A stretch of DNA of 10,162 nt from DASCOT01 sp036012155 (lineage in GTDB: Bacteria > Acidobacteriota > UBA890 > WLXD01). Of the stretch, positions 5,816-10,162 are shown piece after piece; position 1 is the first letter of the stretch; the number at the start of each line of letters is the position of its first letter. A program made the position numbers and the translations under genes. The notes beneath the pieces are model-generated. The model ran no database searches, was not told the DNA's origin, and saw nothing but the letters and a program-made list of their open reading frames with translations. The DNA lies in assembly GCA_036012155.1 (NCBI GenBank), contig DASCOT010000112.1:1-10162 (forward strand). Reading direction: 5' to 3'.

Positions 5816-7633
5816 ATGACCTTCTTGGCGATGGCGCAGTGGCAGGCTTGGGTGCTGCTGGCGGCGACCGCGATGGCGATCGTGGTGATCTTCTTCCTGC
5901 GGATTCAGCATCGCCGCGTTGTCATCTCGTCGGCGTTCCTTTGGGAACGCGTCCTGGAGCGGCGCAAACGGCGTTCGTGGATGGAGTTGTTGCGGCGATT
6001 GATCTCGTTGCTGGTGGCGCTGGCCATCGGCTTGTCACTGGTCATGGTGTTCTCGGAGGCCGAGCTCGGCGGCGCCGGCCGCATGCCACGCGACATCCGT
6101 CTGGTGATGGATATACGACCGCACATGGCGGCGCGAATGGGTGACGGACGCTCGCGGCTACAGGCGGCGCGCGATCGTGCGGCCGAGCTGCTCGGAGGTG
6201 GCTCAGGGGCAGACAGCTTCACGGTCTACGATACCGATGGTCGCCTTATCGCGGCGCGTAGCCGCGACCGACAGGCGGTGAGCGCGATCCTCGTCGACGT
6301 ACAGGCAATCGGGTCGCGCTTCCTGTTACCCGATCCGGAACCGGACACCGAGACCTGGGTGGTCACCGACGGAGTGGGCTTGCCGCCCCTACCACCAGAC
6401 TACCGGGTCGCCCCGGTCTACGAGCCGGCCGTGAACGTCGGCGTGACGTCCTTCGAGGTTCGCCCCTGGCCTTCGGATCCGCATCGCTCCGAAGCGTTTC
6501 TGGAAGTCGGCAACTTCTCGGCCGAGCCGCGGGAAGCGACGATCGTGCTGCGCGACTCGGGCGGCGTCCAGTTCCGCCGTACCGTTGGCTTGCAGCCGGA
6601 TGAGCTGTATAGGAACACCTTCGATCTGAGCCCGCTGCAGGGCGGTGTCCTGGAGGCGGAGGTCACTACCGACGGGGATGCGCTCGATCTTGACGACAGC
6701 GCCTACGTGTTCGTAGCCGAGCAGCGTTCCCAGCGGATCGCTGTGGTGAGCCAGCAGCCGTCGTCGCTGTCGGAGCTGCTTCTGGAGCTACCGCACCTCG
6801 AGCTGACCGCCATGACGCCCCCTCAGTACGAGGACTGGACGACTCGCCTTGCTGGCGGCGTCGGCGGAATGGCACAAGCCGCGGTTCAGCCGCCGGCTTT
6901 CGATGGCTTTATCTTCGAGGGCTACGCGCCAGGCGAGCCGACGCCGACGCCGGCCGTCTTTTTCGCGCCGTCCGACACCGGGTGGCTGCCGCGCCCGCAA
7001 GGCGCAGCGCGCGACCTTGTCGTCACGACAACCGATTCGGCCTCGTCGGTCATGCAGTTCGTCGACCTGAATGACGTCAGGGTCGACCAGGCGACACGAG
7101 TCGATCCAGGCAGTGCGGCGACGCTGGCCGGCGGGGCGGGGGTGCCATTGATCCTCAGTGGCCGCACCGAGATCGCACCGTGGATCGTGATCACGTTCGC
7201 CCTCTCTGACTCCGACTTCGACCAGAGCCTCGGCTTCCCGATCTTCGTGAGCAATCTGCTGCGCTGGTTCCGACCGCATCTGACGGGCCGTGCTGCCGGG
7301 CTCGGCGACGTGGCCTTGACGGCGGTGGGAGTGACCGTTGTCGATACTCTGACCGGCGAGTCGGTAGCGGTGCGGAGGTCCGGAGAGAGAAGCTACTTCA
7401 CCGCGTTGCGCCCCGGTCTTTTCATGACGACGAGCGCTGAAGGTCGCGTACCGATAGCGGTTGGCGCGGGAGGCAGGGAGACCTCGGCGATCAATCGCAG
7501 CGCTCTCGATGCGGGAAACACGGATCTCGAGGTGCCGGCGATGGCGCGTCAGCTGTGGCCTACGCTATTGGCCCTGGCGGCCTTTCTGCTGGCGCTCGAA
7601 GCGCTGACCTATCACCGGAGAATTACCGTCTAG
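5816..7633 (+). CDS. BatA-like membrane protein with degenerate VWA domain
   Basis: This 605-residue protein opens with the N-terminal double-membrane-segment region typical of BatA-type proteins: helix about 10-28, a basic loop with SSAFLWERV and RRKRRSW, and helix about 60-80. A VWA-like strand follows (RDIRLVMDIRPHM, 92-104). Where the MIDAS should read DxSxS it has D99-I-R-P-H, so both Ser residues are lost and metal binding is doubtful. The later WVVTDGVG (181-188) still resembles the VWA 'TDG' strand. The middle (about 227-295) looks like a beta-sandwich, and the region around 457-484 resembles the GATase-like half of such proteins. A C-terminal membrane helix (about 580-598) anchors the end before a short basic tail (HRRITV). 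The start at 5816 has GAGGG, overlapping the previous gene's stop, as its likely ribosome binding site. The next gene begins 16 bases after the stop. Confidence 0.85.
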   Translation: MTFLAMAQWQAWVLLAATAMAIVVIFFLRIQHRRVVISSAFLWERVLERRKRRSWMELLRRLISLLVALAIGLSLVMVFSEAELGGAGRMPRDIRLVMDIRPHMAARMGDGRSRLQAARDRAAELLGGGSGADSFTVYDTDGRLIAARSRDRQAVSAILVDVQAIGSRFLLPDPEPDTETWVVTDGVGLPPLPPDYRVAPVYEPAVNVGVTSFEVRPWPSDPHRSEAFLEVGNFSAEPREATIVLRDSGGVQFRRTVGLQPDELYRNTFDLSPLQGGVLEAEVTTDGDALDLDDSAYVFVAEQRSQRIAVVSQQPSSLSELLLELPHLELTAMTPPQYEDWTTRLAGGVGGMAQAAVQPPAFDGFIFEGYAPGEPTPTPAVFFAPSDTGWLPRPQGAARDLVVTTTDSASSVMQFVDLNDVRVDQATRVDPGSAATLAGGAGVPLILSGRTEIAPWIVITFALSDSDFDQSLGFPIFVSNLLRWFRPHLTGRAAGLGDVALTAVGVTVVDTLTGESVAVRRSGERSYFTALRPGLFMTTSAEGRVPIAVGAGGRETSAINRSALDAGNTDLEVPAMARQLWPTLLALAAFLLALEALTYHRRITV

Positions 7634-7649
7634 CACGGAAGTTCACTCA

Positions 7650-10162
7650 ATGCACATCACGTTCGAACAAACCTGGCCGTTGCTGATGCTGCCCGCAGTG
7701 GCTGGCCTTTGGTGGGTGCGAAGGCACACCATCATCGAGTTCCACCCGCGTCAGCTGGACTTGATGCTGCTGCTGCGCGGGGTGGCGCTGACGCTGGTGA
7801 TTCTGGCCATGAGCCAGCCGGTGTTGCACCGTTCGGGCTCCTGGCTTTCCGTCGTCTATCTGCTCGACATCTCGCACAGCGTCAAGCCGGTAGCGGTTGA
7901 CGAGGCCATCACGTGGGTGCAGGAAGCTGTCGAGACGGGCGAAGCGGACACCTCCGGCTTCTTCGCGTTCGGCGCCAACGCACTCCAGGCAGACGATGCG
8001 GCTGGACTCCGCGAGGTTCGCGTTGCCGACGGCGCCGTGCTGGGTGCCGTTGACCGTTCGGCCACCGACCTGGCGGCCGCCATCGAGCGCGGCCTGGCAG
8101 CACTACCTCCCTACCATGTAGCGCGACTGGTTCTATTGACCGACGGCCACGGCAACCGCGGCGATTTCGATCGCGCCGTAGATCGGTTGCATCTGGACGG
8201 CGTGCGAACCTATACGCGGACGACGGCGGCGCGCGACCGTGCCGATGCGTGGATCGATGGCATCGAGTCTGACGACACGGTCACCGCCGGCCTGCCTTTT
8301 GCTCTACGCGTGGAGCTATTTGCCCAGGTTGCGGTACAGGGGACACTCATCGTGGCTCAGGATCGGCGTGTGTTGACCTCGGAAGCCGTGCAGCTGGCAC
8401 CCGGCGCGACAGCCGTCGACCTGCGGCCGGTACTCGATGAGGGAGGGCCGGCGCTGCTCGATGTGCTGCTTCAGGTAGAGGGCGATCCGGAACCGCAGAA
8501 CAACCTTATCCAGCTTGCGTTGCATGCGGTCGAACGGCCCCGGTTGTTGTACGTGGAGGGTCGCGCCGATACGGTCGACTTCCTGCGCGATGCGCTCGAG
8601 GAAGGCGGCTTCGAGGTCGAGGTCGGTCTTCCCTGGAATCTGCCCATCGACTCGCGGCGACTCGAGCCATACGCCGCCGTCATCCTGAGCGACGTCGACC
8701 CACGGCTGCTCAGCGTTCCAGCAATGAATGCTATCGAGCGATACGTCTCCGACTATGGAGGCGGCTTGGTGCTTGCCGGGGGCGAGTCGGTCTACGGTGA
8801 AGACGGCTACGCGGACACGCCGATTGAGCGCGCGCTGCCCATCTGGTTCAAGGCCGAGCGCAAGCCCAAGGACCTCGCCCTGGTGATCGCGCTAGATAAG
8901 TCCTACAGCATGGTCGGCGACAAGATGGCGCTTGCCAAGGAAGCATCCAAGGCGGCGCTCGACTTGCTCGAGGACGATCAGCAGTTTGGCTTGCTGGCGT
9001 TCGACTATCACTTCTACTGGCCAGTGCCGATCCAGCTGGCCCGCAGCAAGGACCGGCTGCGCGAGCGCATCGCTGCGATCGAAGCGAGCTCCCCGACCAA
9101 TATTTATCCGGCGTTGCAGGACGTGTTTCTGTCGCTTCAGCAGACCGAGGCCGAGGTCAAGCACGTGATCCTGTTGTCCGATGGCAAGACGTACGAGGAC
9201 GACTACGAGGGTCTGGTGACGGAGATGACCGAGGCCGAGATCACCGTCTCGACGGTAGCCGTGGGTGGCAAGGCCGACCGCGAGCTACTCGGCAACATTG
9301 CTCGGTGGGGCGATGGGCGTAGCTACTTCATCGAGGACCCGACGCGTGTACCCGAGATATTCGTCGACGAGACACAGAAGGCGCAGGGCATCACGCTCGA
9401 AGAGGACGACGAAGTTCGGCCGGAGGTACGTAAGCCCATCGAAGCGCTGGCGGGGCTGGAGATAGAGACCGCGCCGCCGTTGCTTGGCTACGTCCGAACG
9501 ATGTCGAAGGACAACGCCGAGATCGTTCTCGATACCGGCGATGATGGCGATCCGATCATGGTGCGCTGGCAATATGGTCTCGGACGTGCCGTATTCTTCG
9601 CTGCCGACGTCAAGAACCGTTGGTCGGCTCCCTGGTTGGAATGGGATGGCTACGGCAAGTTCTGGGTGCAGTTGGTACGCGAAGCGATGCGGCAGGACGA
9701 GTTCCGGCTTCCGAGCTTCACGGTGGCGCGCGATCAGGAGGGCGCTCGATTGCGTCTCGAGCTCGTCGACGAATCGGGGCGCCATCGCAATGCCCTGCGC
9801 CCCAGCGTGATCGCGATCGTCGGAGACGACGAGTCGGAAATCGAGCTGGCGCAGGTTGCCCCCGGGCGTTACGAGGCCCGCGCACCCTTGTCGCTCGACT
9901 CCCAGGCAAGCTTCCGCTGGTCGGATCGTGGGGTCGATATCGAACGCACGCTGGTGCCGGTGGTTAGCGAGGAGCGCCGCTATCGTCCAGCCGACGACGA
10001 AGCGCTGCGGAATCTTGCGGCGGCCACCGGTGGTGTCCACGATCCGGCACTCGATGAGCTGTTCGACGCTGGCGATCAGACGGTTACCCGGCCGCTGCGA
10101 TTGTGGCCCATCCTGGCGGTGCTGGCGCTGCTGCTCTATCTGACGAACATGCTGCTACGTCG
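7650..10162 (+). CDS. Membrane protein with two VWA modules and GATase-like domain, 3' truncated
   Basis: The frame opens at ATG 7650, with GGAAG 8 bases upstream, and stays open to the window edge: 837 full codons with no stop. Two N-terminal membrane segments (about 8-24 and 37-55) are followed by a first VWA-like module with MIDAS DISHS (73-77) and LLTDGHG (162-168). Next comes AGGESVYGEDGY (376-387), typical of the glutamine-amidotransferase-like domain of this family, without a nucleophile Cys. A second VWA module is inserted there, with DKSYS (416-420) and LLSDGKT (508-514). The GATase-like part resumes with WQYGLGRAVFFAADVKNRW (640-658). A last membrane helix (about 818-835) suggests only a few residues are missing. 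Both MIDAS motifs are intact, in contrast to the preceding gene. Most of the protein is expected outside the cytoplasm, held by helices at both ends. The ligand is unknown; the family is common at the end of MoxR/DUF58 operons. Confidence 0.88.
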   Translation, partial: MHITFEQTWPLLMLPAVAGLWWVRRHTIIEFHPRQLDLMLLLRGVALTLVILAMSQPVLHRSGSWLSVVYLLDISHSVKPVAVDEAITWVQEAVETGEADTSGFFAFGANALQADDAAGLREVRVADGAVLGAVDRSATDLAAAIERGLAALPPYHVARLVLLTDGHGNRGDFDRAVDRLHLDGVRTYTRTTAARDRADAWIDGIESDDTVTAGLPFALRVELFAQVAVQGTLIVAQDRRVLTSEAVQLAPGATAVDLRPVLDEGGPALLDVLLQVEGDPEPQNNLIQLALHAVERPRLLYVEGRADTVDFLRDALEEGGFEVEVGLPWNLPIDSRRLEPYAAVILSDVDPRLLSVPAMNAIERYVSDYGGGLVLAGGESVYGEDGYADTPIERALPIWFKAERKPKDLALVIALDKSYSMVGDKMALAKEASKAALDLLEDDQQFGLLAFDYHFYWPVPIQLARSKDRLRERIAAIEASSPTNIYPALQDVFLSLQQTEAEVKHVILLSDGKTYEDDYEGLVTEMTEAEITVSTVAVGGKADRELLGNIARWGDGRSYFIEDPTRVPEIFVDETQKAQGITLEEDDEVRPEVRKPIEALAGLEIETAPPLLGYVRTMSKDNAEIVLDTGDDGDPIMVRWQYGLGRAVFFAADVKNRWSAPWLEWDGYGKFWVQLVREAMRQDEFRLPSFTVARDQEGARLRLELVDESGRHRNALRPSVIAIVGDDESEIELAQVAPGRYEARAPLSLDSQASFRWSDRGVDIERTLVPVVSEERRYRPADDEALRNLAAATGGVHDPALDELFDAGDQTVTRPLRLWPILAVLALLLYLTNMLLR

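Noticed and set aside
9285..10040. Minus-strand open frame of 251 codons opposite the last VWA gene
   Set aside because: The plus-strand frame is continuous and carries family motifs through the same stretch; the minus frame shows no domain or start signal.

Overview
This is a high-GC bacterial chromosomal segment with dense coding and no tRNA, rRNA, CRISPR array, insertion sequence or phage gene that I can recognise. The gene set (a type II secretion-like pseudopilin, a Ser/Thr kinase remnant of the 'GAGGMG' type, HMG-CoA synthase, and a MoxR/DUF58/VWA membrane operon) suits a GC-rich, probably diderm environmental bacterium such as Myxococcota, Acidobacteriota or Gemmatimonadota. Nothing in the window fixes the phylum.

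Left edge (1-364): the 3' end of a pseudopilin gene on the + strand, followed by a strong GC-rich hairpin that probably terminates it. Positions 365-505 separate it from the convergent minus-strand block, and I see nothing there.

Minus-strand block (506-2353, transcribed right to left): a 3-hydroxy-3-methylglutaryl-CoA synthase (mvaS-like) comes first. It is followed by a 40-codon remnant of a Ser/Thr protein kinase that breaks off just after its glycine-rich loop, and then by an exported cupin gene. The remnant's stop codon overlaps the cupin start as ATGA. The cupin signal peptide and its cupin domain lie in different frames, separated at a run of seven T (minus strand), so as read the gene is frameshifted. 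Restoring one T gives a clean 193-residue secreted cupin.

Divergent promoter region (2354-2575): candidate sigma70-like promoters can be drawn in both directions, but both are weak matches.

Plus-strand operon (2576 to beyond the right edge): five tightly spaced genes. They encode (1) a membrane protein with a very long Glu/Asp-rich tail, (2) a MoxR-family AAA+ ATPase, (3) a DUF58 protein, (4) a BatA-like double-TM protein whose VWA metal site is degenerate, and (5) a large membrane-anchored protein with two VWA modules and a glutamine-amidotransferase-like region, cut by the window end. MoxR ATPases with DUF58 and VWA partners are a widespread module thought to act in chaperone-like maturation or envelope stress. 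The inferred picture is a membrane complex in which the cytoplasmic ATPase and DUF58 protein work with membrane-anchored VWA proteins. The least familiar member is the acidic first protein, and the most unusual local structure is the kinase-remnant/cupin junction.
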